From contig OW203768.1 of NCBI GenBank assembly GCA_934045905.1, positions 16,334,316-16,398,315 of the forward strand: a stretch of 64,000 nt of DNA. The letters are read 5' to 3'. The position numbers and the translations under genes are program-made. The notes under the pieces were generated by a model. That model was not told the origin of the DNA, searched no databases, and worked only from the letters and a program-made list of their open reading frames with translations. This stretch comes from Leuctra nigra. Its lineage: Eukaryota; Arthropoda; Insecta; Plecoptera; Leuctridae. Of the stretch, positions 22,800 to 33,400 are shown one piece after another. The stretch's first letter is position 1. Every line of letters begins with the position of its first letter.

Positions 22800-22965
22800 A
22801 GCTGTCTTTTCTGACTACTGATAGTCATGAGACAAATGATGGGATGGTTCCCTAATAGGCGTCGACCACCTCCATTCCATCGTTCTTACCCGTCTCCTCA
22901 TCATAATCATTCATCGGTATTATCCATCGCAGAACAGTGTGACTTAAACACCACTAAAATTAAAA
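22800..22965 (+). mobile_element. SINE copy, 5'-truncated
   Basis: It contains the family body AAATGATGGGATGGTTCCCT, AATAGGCGTCGACCACCTCC and the tail CAGAACAGTGTGACTTAAAC then ACCACTAAAA. The tRNA-like head is not recognisable. Confidence 0.7.
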
Positions 22966-23083
22966 TTAAAAATAATTAACTATGGGTACATTTGACAGAG
23001 AGTTGATTTGTTGCCTCTTAGCTTGTCACTTTTACAGTAGGTACCGAACATTAATAACATCTTGTTCAATCTCCTTGTTACAG

Positions 23084-23520
23084 TAGCTGTGGCTGACGAC
23101 TCATCGGAAGTCGGTTCACCGGAAGTCAGCTCTTCAGAAATTGACATATTGGCGATTAGTTCGTTGGAAACCGGCTCGTCGGAGGTCAGTTCTTCGGAAA
23201 CCGGCTCGTCGGAGATCAGCTCGTCGCAAGCCAGTTCATCGGAAACTGGCTCGTCAGAAACTGGCTCGTCGAAGGTCAGCTTTTCGGAAGCCGGTTCATC
23301 AGAGGACGACTCATTGGAGGTCATATCGTACTTCGACCGGCTGCCTAACGAGAGTGTGGAGATCATCTTGCGACGAATGGATTCGTACGAGCAGATCGAA
23401 CATATGCGTGACGTTTCCAAGCGCTTCAAGGACATTGCCGAGCACATCCTGCGCAGTGATCTCGCTAAGTTCAAGGTCACTTCATCACTTTCTTCGTCAT
23501 CCTCCACATCTAGTTCGTAA
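23084..23520 (+). CDS. F-box protein fragment or exon with Ser/Glu pentapeptide repeats
   Basis: An open frame of about 145 codons ends at TAA 23518-23520. It begins after a good plus-strand splice acceptor (ctccttgttacag at 23083). The first half is a run of 5-residue repeats of the form SSE(T/V)(G/S), coded by a 15-bp minisatellite. The second half is an F-box-like domain: YFDRLPNESVEIILRRMDSY then EQIEHMRDVSKRFKDIAEHI. The LPxExxxxIL and VSKRF positions match the F-box consensus, which recruits Skp1 in SCF ubiquitin ligases. A Ser-rich tail follows. There is no usable Met before the domain in this segment, so an upstream exon is needed or this is a retained gene fragment. It lies antisense inside the 12-kb MRTF intron. 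The opposite strand is also open because of the 15-bp register, but has no domain. Confidence 0.5.
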
Positions 23521-23613
23521 AACTCTCCCAGTTTACATTGTATCAGGTTCGAGAGAGATTACCGGTCTTGGTCGAGCGACCCGGTACAGGGAGCTTAATC
23601 ATAATGTAATGTA

Positions 23614-23823
23614 CACTCGGCCAAACATAAATTGATCGTTGATCAAATTTGAATGACTGCTGGTCATGTCCCATACCAATCAAATCTTGTTATTATCGTT
23701 GAAATGTGGGGTCACCTACTAGAGTGAGACAAGGAGATCGCTTGGACTGACTTTGGATGGTGCAATCTAACATTTATCAGTCAATCAAATTTGATCAACG
23801 ATCAATTTATGTTGGGCCGAGTG
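23614..23823. mobile_element. Tc1/mariner-like MITE with TA target
   Basis: Ends CACTCGGCCAAACATAAATT... and its inverse extend about 42 bp with one mismatch, and are flanked by TA on each side (23612-23613, 23824-23825). It is 210 bp long and non-coding. The TA duplication suggests the Tc1/mariner superfamily. It lies just downstream of the F-box frame. Confidence 0.75.
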
Positions 23824-24134
23824 TACATCCCACTGACTAGCTGTCAGAAGAATATAAGAGAAGAATGAAATATTCTCATCCTACCCATATCTACATATCA
23901 AATATCATTGCTCTTCTTATGTGATGTCAGTTGCCATTAATACCAGTACCCAGAGAAAATAGTAATCGAACTTCCATACACTGTGTATCTATACTAATAT
24001 TTATATTATTCGATAGAATGTCTCTCTTTAGACTCGCAAAATCATCTCGCGTATCGGCACTGTATCGACACCGCTAGCCCGAGCTTTAATCGTACATCTC
24101 GACGGAAGTAGCTATCGATGAGTCTGGTACTCAC

Positions 24135-24285
24135 ATTCCTTGTTCTTATCCATGGCGGCGCGTTGAGCGGGCGTCTCTTCGGCGCTCGCCGGATGGTGGG
24201 GAGTGGGCGGCGGGGTGGCAGCAGTGTCGTGGTTCGAGCCGCTAGCACCATCCGCCATGCCGGTCGTGCGCCCCAAGTTGTAGTC
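24135..24285 (-). CDS. Mrtf: MRTF exon upstream of RPEL1, with a possible internal start codon
   Basis: Acceptor ccgacggttacag at 24288-24286 and donor GAAT|gtgagt at 24135/24134; phase 0 entry, phase 1 exit. It reads DYNLGRTTGMADGASGSNHD, then a Thr/Pro/His/Ala-rich low-complexity segment, and ends AAMDKNKE. Joined to the RPEL1 exon it gives MDKNKESLKVKL. The Met at 24258-24256 has G at -3 and G at +4, so it could start a shorter isoform whose protein begins MADGASG. If the frame continues from the exon at 24857, this is internal. The splice to RPEL1 spans about 12 kb. Confidence 0.88.
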
Positions 24286-24779
24286 CTGTAACCGTCGGCA
24301 ACACGTTAGCACTGGTTTCAATGGCACATGATATTGTAAGATATCTATCATATATTAATTGATAATAAACAACATTACTAGTCGGACAATTTTTACAGAT
24401 TTTCAATAAATGTTATAGTGAGCAATTTTGAGTTGAAATTAATATTATTTATTTACTCTAAAGAATTTAATTTTAAATTATTTAAAAAAATATATTTTTA
24501 AATGCAAATTAAATAGTCATATTACTTATGGTATCTTGCTTTAATTATCTTTGGTATTATCATCACACATAACTTATCCCAAAACAATGATAATGGACAT
24601 TTCTGCCAGGGTTTTTATGAACGGCCAATTACAAAATCATTCGGAAATTTGCTTAAAAGCACAATATTTATTAGTTCAATGACTGGCAACTGATTACAAA
24701 TCTAATATTTCTTGATCAAATTATAGTTTTTACTTATGGATACTGAATTATAATTTATAATGTTGTATTATTATGATGG

Positions 24780-24832
24780 TTCAAAAAAATATCCGGCCGA
24801 ACCGGGGCTCGAACCCGGAACTCTCACTTGTC
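24780..24832 (-). repeat. tRNA-like (SINE) fragment beside an MRTF exon
   Basis: On the minus strand the sequence has a tRNA T-arm-like block, CCGGGTTCGAGCCCCGGTTC then GGCCGG. No complete cloverleaf is present. It most likely is the head of a tRNA-derived SINE; it lies about 25 bases downstream of the donor at 24857. Confidence 0.45.
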
Positions 24833-24856
24833 AACTCGGGAGGAAATCAGACTTAC

Positions 24857-24957
24857 TTTGAACCACTCGGGATAGATGGCGACTATTGTATCCAGCAGAT
24901 CCTGGTCCAGCTGGATCCTCCAGAAGAGATTGCCGCTATCCACTCGGTGGCCCGATT
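24857..24957 (-). CDS. Mrtf: MRTF upstream exon (N-terminal region)
   Basis: A strong pyrimidine-rich acceptor (ttttcttcttctgtcgcag at 24960-24958) and donor AAA|gtaagt at 24857/24856. It codes (E)SGHRVDSGNLFWRIQLDQ then DLLDTIVAIYPEWFK and joins the next exon in phase 0. It enters with two bases of a split codon (xAA), so another coding or leader exon must precede it. There is no in-frame Met. I do not recognise the segment as a named domain; it looks like a helical, conserved-type coding sequence. Assignment to MRTF rests on frame-compatible splicing and proximity. Confidence 0.7.
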
Positions 24958-26848
24958 CTGCGACAGAAGAAGAAAACACACGGTTAGTCAACCAATCACA
25001 TTTGAAACTTACAGAATAAGGCCCCAGATTCCAGTTCATTCACCAGCAGTTTTGAAGGAAATGAAAACAAATGTGAGAAAGTTTCACTATGTATTGCCTT
25101 CATGTTCACTTTTCTGTTCCAAACATTAATAAACTAAACTTTTTTTATTTAAACAGGAAAAATAATTTAAAAAATTTATTGATTGCATTACCTATATCGT
25201 TTCTTCCAAAAATCAGTACCAGCTAAAGGGAATAGAAACTATACACAAAAGCTTTGTTTTGGTACCTTATAAAAGATTTAAGATTCTGTCCAAGTCCAAG
25301 CAAAAAGACCAACTGTTCATGTTTTGTAGTCTTTGAAAGATAAACCTCACGAAATGAGCCCAATCATGTAGATTCCATTCCCCTTCACTGGTTGCAGATT
25401 TAGAACTTATGTACAAAATATTATGATCTTTGGACTCAAAATCATGATCAAGGAAAACCACATCAAACACAATGTTGATTCCCAAAACGCCGACTGTTTT
25501 CAAAGACCCAGATCTTAAAAAATATGAATAGAACAGCGCACACTGTTTGTTTACCATCCGCCGCTCTCAAGGTCGGCGGTGGACGTAGGCCAGATTGTTG
25601 TGTATTCGAGGGAATGAGTCAGTGGAGCTGTGACGTAAGACTTGAGGAAAGTGAACTGATGAATGGACGGCAGGCGTCGATTATGCCCGTGCATCGTGCT
25701 GCCCGAGGGGAGGTGTTATTGGTGGACGTCGGCCAGCTGATGACGTCGTCAATGGAACGACGCCACGAGGGCGTCATCGCGCGGAGTTTATTGATGATGT
25801 AAGAGGGTATTCGGGTGATTTATGTTTTTTGGGTTTTCGGTTATGACATTTAATTTTGGGAATAGTTAATCACTACTCGGTTATTTTCATATGAGATTAG
25901 TGTTTTGTGGTCTGTTGAGTTTTTGTGTAGCTTATAATTAAATAGTTTGTAGTACGTCTCAAATAGAGTTCAAAGAAAAGGAAACATTACTAAATTTTTG
26001 GTATTCGCTGGAGTGGATTGAACACTATTTCTAGTTTAGAATGTTATGAATATTGACAATTCGAATTAGAATAGTTTATCATTGTAAACTAACATTGACC
26101 ATCAAAATTAACATATAGTTTAGGTTATAGAAAGTACATAAAAGCGATTATTAAAGTATGGACTTGCATGGTTATCGCTGAAAATTATAATCAAAGTTCA
26201 AAATAATCAAAGACTATAGACTAACATACTCGTACTCCTAGTACCTACTACATGTTTTTGACTGGACATAGAAAATGCAATGTATCATTGTATTAGCATT
26301 TAGAATGATTTGTCCAAATCCATCAATGAAAACCAGGCTTAAGCTCAGATTCCGAACGTAAGATCATAACACTACGTTCCTCTGGTTCCTATCGAACGAT
26401 CGTGCTTCACTTCCGCCCACGCTACGTCTTACGACTCCGCTTACGACACCAGGTATGATTAACAACACCGACAGCCAAGATATTTTGGCGTTCATTTTCA
26501 TCTCCTCGCATCAATGCCTCCATCACAGATTGAGAATACACACGAGTGCACTCAATCAAGACCGACAAAGTAAGCGCGGATGTATTTATAATTGGATGAT
26601 TGAGCGGTGATTATCGCAATGCAGACGGAACATTCTAGACCTGTGACGTCGGAAGGCGTAAGAATAAATAAGATTACGCACGGCTTTTGGGCCCCCGAGG
26701 TGTACACTCAAATGTACTGAATCAGACTTTAGCAAAGGATCCTGGGAAAAAGGTGTTTCCTATTTATGATTTCATAAAGTTGTACCATAAATTAGTGAAA
26801 GGAGGTGATGTTTTAGCATAGGCTGTTCATATATTATCACGTATCATG
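24958..26848. other. Non-coding stretch upstream of the placed MRTF exons
   Basis: No supported gene. 25560-25800 is CpG-rich, with TGTGACGTAAG at about 25629 and GATGACGTCGTCA at about 25739, CRE/ATF-like motifs that could mark a regulatory element. A 92-codon plus-strand frame there has no recognised domain. It presumably lies in an MRTF 5' intron. Confidence 0.35.
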
Positions 26849-27030
26849 ACAGAAGGGGATTAGAATCTACATAAAATGCTCCTTTATTTGGGATATGTAA
26901 TCGTTTTATATACTTAGACGCAAAACAGCTCAAATACAACTTGATGGACTTGAAAGGAGACTTTTGAAAACGTAAAATACACCAATAGTTGGAGCATTTT
27001 TATGTACATTGCATTCCTCTTCTCTCGTGA
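26849..27030. mobile_element. MITE of the GGGGAATAGAATCTACAT family
   Basis: Left end GACAGAAGGGGATTAGAATC then TACATAAAATGCTCC; right end GGAGCATTTTTATGTACATT then GCATTCCTCTTCTCTCGTG. Inverted ends, about 182 bp, non-coding. Confidence 0.75.
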
Positions 27031-27589
27031 TCGTCTTCCTGATGTATGGTTATGTTTACATTTCAATATAGAAGTGCAGCACTAAACAATTTTTTTTTAA
27101 ATATATTTTTTAGCTGGAATGAGTTAGTAACTTGTCGGATTTTGGGCGGATCTCAATTTGAACGACTTATATTTTTTGTAATTTCATACATCCATTGAGC
27201 AAAATTTATAGTTATAAATATTAATTTATGTAACAGCCCGCAGAAAGTTGTAAAATGAATGTTCTTTCGTCCATGCTAGTCTGTGTTATAATGAAAATTC
27301 CCAATTTGCAATAAAGTTTATTTTCGCGTAATCTCTTGCTATAAATTATAACTCTAATATTTCAAGTAATTGAATTTCCCAATTAACAATTTCGTGCAAA
27401 AACTATTTCGCTGCATTTTATTGTCCACACGAAAACAATTGGGCAAGACCATTGCACTTGAATGATGTAACTTGAAATAATTTTAGGTTATGTTGACACA
27501 AACACTCTACCAGGAAGGAAGCGATGGTGTATACAGTCACCTCCATAAGTCCTGGTGCAAATTCATACTTAAGACATTACTTACACAGG

Positions 27590-28330
27590 GTCATTATCTA
27601 GTAACATGACATAAGGCAATAAGAGTCATTATTCATATAGTAACATAGTATTCGAAAAAATCACCCTTAAAGACTTTAGGTACGCAATACGGGTAATTTT
27701 TTTTTAGCAACATGGTATTCGAAAATCACCCTTAAAGACATAACGCAATAAGGGTCATTATCGAGTAACATAGTATTCGAAAATCACCCTTAAATACATA
27801 ACGCAATAAGGGTCATTTTCTAGCAACAAGGAAAATGAATCCGGACAAATTGCGACTAGCCAATATGGCCGACCCACAGGACAACAATGGAGCGCCTAAT
27901 AAATCTCTCGTTTAACAGCATCCGAGTCATCTGGCAGATTGTCAACATTCTTCAATTGTTGCCAGCGGAGGTTCGCGGAAAACAATGACGAGGTCTTCAT
28001 TTCCTACTCCCATGCAATCCGGCGCCTCCACAACATCTTCCAACATTTATAACTACAATATAACCAAGTATCTTGCTAAAAGTCACTGACCGTAGAATGT
28101 AACCAACTTGTAATTAGTCAAAAATTTGCCTAAGGGTGTGATTTTCGTTAACAAGGATTGTGGCATGTTCAAACCTCATCTATCATTTGATGCATTCCCA
28201 CGGAAACGCATCAAAGAATTTCACCCTTATTGAGATTCTCCATAAGGTCGAAGTTACAATGCTTACTTACAAGACATTCACCCTTAGAAGCAATGCTCAT
28301 TAGGGTCAGTTTTCTAAAAAAAAAGTGTAC
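27590..28330. repeat. Irregular repeat region with ACCCTTA/AAGGGTCATT motifs
   Basis: Blocks of about 60-65 bp contain AACATAGTATTCGAAAATCA then CCCTTAAA and ACGCAATAAGGGTCATT. They recur at about 27595, 27645, 27705 and 27765-27830. Scattered inverted versions (CTAAGGGTGTGATTTTCG near 28131, TTTCACCCTTATTGAG near 28219, TTCACCCTTAGAAG near 28278) continue to 28330. The class is unknown; it may be the body of a decayed foldback element. Confidence 0.55.
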
Positions 28331-30264
28331 CATCCGTAGACACGATTTTGCAAGAGGAAGCCACGTCAAATATTCGACCTTTTATAACAATAAAAATGTG
28401 CAAATTTAGAAGTGGTTTAAATTAAATTTAAAACAGTTGATTATGATTAATTGCCATGGCAACAACCACGCAACAACCAATGACGTTCCTAGAAAAACCA
28501 CTAAGTAACTATTAAACTTTGATTTAACAGAGCAAATTTATAAACGGGTCCACTGGACGCATTTATGGAATAAGTTTAACTTTGAATAATGTTAGGTTAA
28601 GGCAAGATTCATGGACATCATTACTACATTCATACTACCTTATACTACTAAGGCAAGTTTTGGTTACTCCTATACCGATAACATTGGCTGAAGTGAAGCC
28701 TTTTCAGACCCTGTGATTCGGGAAATTCGTTTTTTTGATGGCACAGCTCCATCTATTATCACCGTAGTGAACTACTTTATCAATGGATATATTATCCTAT
28801 TAGTTCATATATTTACCACCAGTAGCTGATATAAGCGCTTTTCCATCAGAATTACGAAATTGCTGGGTACTTGGAAAGGCTTCACTTTTATTGGTCAAGT
28901 GAGAGAACCGTGTCTTACAAGTGTGAACTAACACACTACTCATATCATATCATAGATCATAGTGTACTATGATCCATGATTTTTGGTTAAGGTTGAGATC
29001 TTCCAAAACCAAAAGACATGAAAACACATTTGGCCACCACGCACACTGCGGGAGAAAGATCGTTTCATATTGTCAAGTAATCTGTGTTTTCGCACTGCTG
29101 GCAGCGAGTTTGACGTAAGAACAGGTCTCCTCGCGCCGCAGGTACACGACGAGGTGTACCATGACCGTGTGGGCAGAGTGTGTGTGGGAAGTGGACGGAG
29201 GATTGGCGCTGCCCTTGCTGAACATAACAACAACATTGCGGAGGCGAGACGGACACAAGGGTCAATATCGCGTGTTGCAGAGTGGCATTATCACCTCTAT
29301 CGGCTCGGTACCGTGCAGGACATAGCGCGTGCGAGGAGGCGAGATGCACACAAGGGTCAATATCGCGTGTTGAGGAATAGCATTCTCACCTCTATAGCAG
29401 TTCGGTGGAAGAAAATTGTGCAGATTTAATTTAAATCTTGGACACTGTGAATAATCGTAATTTTTCCATATTGAGACAATATTTTTGTGAAAATTTAAGA
29501 AATTTGAATATGATGTGATCTGTTAATTTGTCATGTTTCATGGATTGAAATCTTATATAAATCGCTCCAATGAAAACGTTCAAAATTTTTTGAATTTGAA
29601 TACGTTTGAGCTCCATTTCTAGTGGTATTTGTGCGTTTTAACGGTTTTAAAAGTGACAAAAGTGCGCTCTGAAGTAGAGTAAAACTGAACAGGAGCTTTT
29701 TTGCATTTACGTGGACTTTTGACATCTTTAAAACTGTTAAAACTTGAAATATCTCAGGAAATTGAGCGTTTTGGACTTGTTATTCCCTTTCTCTCGTCGT
29801 TCATAATTAAATAATACACAATGTAAATAACTAATGGTAAAAGCAACAGTAAAAGCACGAGGGGTTACAATGGTATGAATAAACATATAATTGTCACCCT
29901 TAACGACTCCAAGGTCAAATAACAATTCTAAGGAACTACCTCGTCTTGGCATTGACAAGATTCCGGTGAAAACAAATCGCAGTAGTCGTCTCGAGGAGTA
30001 AACGGAGTGGCAAAAGCACGTGGGCTAAGTAATGTAGACCAGTGGCGCCCACTTGTTGCTGCCATCTTTCCCTGGCGTCGCCCGGGGCAACGCGTCCTTC
30101 GCCGCGCCCCGACGCCCACACGACGCCCCACCCCACGGCGTCGCCGTGACAGGTACATTCATTGACGGGCAGCACGAGCTGTCACGTCACGGCATTCACG
30201 ACGAGCGATACGTGACAGAGTTTCAACATGGGTTTTGCGATTACCACGAGAAAAGTTGAATAAA
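28331..30264. other. Mostly non-coding; includes a short direct duplication and a GC-rich block
   Basis: A partial direct duplication with 94-bp offset lies at about 29240-29410 (ACACAAGGGTCAATATCGCG at 29253 and 29347). 30040-30200 is GC-rich and carries minus-strand ATGGCAGCAACAAG at 30065, preceded by a reasonable start context. It is followed by an open frame to a GAG|gtagtt donor-like site at about 29941. That exon would end in phase 0 and cannot splice in frame to the MRTF exon at 24957, so it is not called. Confidence 0.35.
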
Positions 30265-30470
30265 TGTACACTCAAACAAATAATAAACGGTACCTCGAAA
30301 GAAAAGGATTGTCTGATAAAGGTTTGATAGCATCATCCCATGAAGTCTGTGCTAATGCATTATCTAACTCTAGTAGGTGAGCTCTGATTACATTGATAAT
30401 AACAAGGATTGATTATCAAGGAACCTGACCAGCAGCCAATCCGTTTTGTGCAAAGTACTGTTTTTAATTG
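30265..30470. repeat. Dispersed repeat, copy 2 (pair with 7395-7600)
   Basis: Same orientation and order of blocks as 7395-7600, including CTCTAGTAGGTGAGCTCTGA and CCAGCAGCCAATCC. Divergence is moderate. It is followed by fragments of the GGGGAATAGAATCTACAT family (TACATAAAAAGGCTTAGGG at 30479; TGGAACCTTTTCATGTTAAT at about 30828). Confidence 0.6.
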
Positions 30471-33400
30471 GTTTCAGTGTACATAAAAAGGCTTAGGGTA
30501 TTTAATTTATGCGTTAAATAAATCGTTCTCTGGACGACCTGAAAGTGTTACATACGATTATTTTATGATAATATCGTATTTAACACTTTGGAGATCGTAC
30601 CAGAGGTCATAGTGTCTACTCCAGTGTGATTTTAATATCTGATTTTTTAAATTATTTTAGGGTGAAGACAAAACTGGAAAAAGATATTCAAAGAGCATAC
30701 CTCAAGAAATTGAGACTTTTTAGGTTCATTCTATTTCTCTTCGAAGCTAAAAATTTGGAACGTTTCAATTTGCCTGAATTCAAAGCGAACTTTTGACATT
30801 GAATCTGTTAAAAAATGAATATGTAAATGGAACCTTTTCATGTTAATTCTATTCCTCTCAGAAGCTAAAAGACTTCAAACTGGCCGTCAACGAAGATAAA
30901 CCCACATGTGTATTCATCACCCATCTCGTTGTACGGAGGGTGAGTGATGGCAGGTTGGAAAGGAAGCGATGAAGATGATCGGCCACTGGCCTCGAACTAC
31001 GGACCTCGTCTATATTCGTGTGGGATGCTGCCTGATCCAATGGCGCCAGGTGAAAGCAGAAGATTCACTCTCAATGGGTTTCACAGAACTAGAGGCTTCA
31101 CTGAGATATACGAGTAGACGCCTGGCGCCTGGCGGCCTGACAATAGGCGATTAGATAGAAATTATACAGATTATTGCGGAGAAGAGCTGGGCTAAATATG
31201 AAATTACAAGGCCCAACTGTATACTTATATATAAAATAGTACAAAATTATGATAGAAAAATCGTAATATAGCACTAATTAGATATAATCGTAAATCATAC
31301 GAGTCGTAAATAACACGTAAAATAATCGTAAATAACACAAAATCAGAATAATAAAATCGTGAAATAACACAAACATTATTCAAATCATAAAATTTTATAA
31401 TCGTATAATGACACAAATTTACGAACGTGAAATCGTAGAAACGTCAAATACAGCGATTTTTTCGTTTGATAACAGCAAGCGATAAGCTTTAGTATGTTAT
31501 AATGACAAGTTTCATAATTTCTAATTAATATATTTAAAATATCATTAGTTTGAAACTTCTATGACTTAGAATTGGTTTATGGTCGTTGCCTCCAAACAAC
31601 TTTTATGAAAAATGCAAATCCTGGGCGTGTATTTAAATGCCGGAGCAAGTGGACTGTATTTAAAGAGCAAAATGCCTGGGCAAGTGGACTGGTCAATCTA
31701 GAACACTATTAGATCATAATAAAAACCTGCTCTCCCAAATATACGTCAGTTTTATGGTCTCAGTTCGCAAACCCACATCAGTTTCCCATCTTTCCCTTCG
31801 ATCTCTGAAGATTTATGTCCGTTCTTATTTCATCACTCTTCAAAGTCGAATAATTGAACTATAAACCGTGTTTAAGGAACGCCTTATTAATAAGATTTTC
31901 CTTGAGTTTAGGGCGTACTAAAGTAATTATGCACTTGGTAATTAGTGTAGCACCGTTGGCAAGGTTTAAGACAACAGGACAATGGTACATGCGAGGTGTA
32001 AACAAGATCAAAATATGGCGAGATCTGTACCACGAGAGGAGAATAAGTTTATGTAAATGCTAAGTCCAATTTGTGCTTCTTTTCCTTACTTGGTTAACAA
32101 CAAAAGTTCCTCATAACCAATGAAATTGACATTTGTATGTAGATTCTCTTGCCTTTTTTTCCAGTAGACAGGACAGAAGGAAAAATAACAAAAATATATA
32201 AAATCACAAAAACTGAAAAATATATGAAATATTAAAAACTGAAAACTAATTTAAAAAGCACGACAAAATAACCAGCAGAAAAGAATTTTTCAATGTGAAA
32301 AAGATACATTTTTTACCAAAATATTTTGAGTAAATGAATGCATTAAACGATGAAAAATCAACTAATATTTAAAAATTCTCGATGCCATTTTAATAGAGTT
32401 CAATGTTCTATAACTTCTTAAAATGTTAAACTTCTAAAACAAACCCCAATCTTTCTGTGTTCAGGTCAATTTGGTTCACATGGTAGGTAAAACATTAACT
32501 TAACTCGTTTAATTAGCGATTAACACAAGCATTTGTTATCGTTATATTGACACCACTTGAGTGTAATGACTGCCCTGTAATGCGTAATTGATAATTAATT
32601 ATTGTTTTTTGTTATTGCTTTTAACGATTGCAGCTATAGCGCGGTAAGAGAACACAAAGGAGGCATCTGAGCGCTTGTTTAATTGCCAGCTTGGATGACC
32701 GAAGGGCAATGGGCTCGGTACGTTAGGCGTTGAAGATATTATACGTTGCATACAGAAAACCAGTTCAATGCAAAAATAAAGCCATTCATAATGTGGAATT
32801 GCTTCAGAAATAAAAAATTGATTGCTGACATTTTGTAGATTCAAGAAAAACGGAACTTGCTTGAGTAAAAATGTTCGGATATTATAAAAACAATAAAAAC
32901 TAACGTTAATTCAAATACTAAAATTTTGTGGACAAAAAAAAACAAAGAAAAACGCAACTTTAAACAAAATTTTGGTTTGAAACAGGCTCAAAAATACAAT
33001 ATTTTTGAAGATATAAGAAATTTAGTGTTATTATTTTGTGATTTATTTTACAGCGTTTCCCCATATTATTTGTTTTTAATGTTTTTTTTGTGAGCCAATT
33101 ATGTGTCGAATTTACTCCGAATAATCCATTAATAACTCCAATGAAATTCTTCCAGTACGAAAAACTAAATAGTTTAATTTAACTGGTCTAATAGTGGAGT
33201 CCTATAAAAATGTTGAAATTGTGTCATATAGTGGAAGACCTGAGAGCGGTTAACAATGTCACAATCTGCCGCCTCGCTAGCACTTTTACAAGAACAATGG
33301 CCAAGCGTCACTGCCACATCAAAACATCGACTCTGCGAATACCTGGACATGCGGTCCAAAGTGTTGCCATTGTTCCCTTGGCCGACAGACATTCCAAGAA

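Noticed and set aside
22980..23507. 175-codon minus-strand frame opposite the F-box frame
   Set aside because: Open because of the 15-bp repeat register; it contains no domain, whereas the plus strand has a clear F-box pattern and splice acceptor.
29928..30158. Arg-rich minus-strand frame with MAATSGRH as a first MRTF exon
   Set aside because: The only donor-like site would leave phase 0, incompatible with the split codon at 24957, and there is no domain support.
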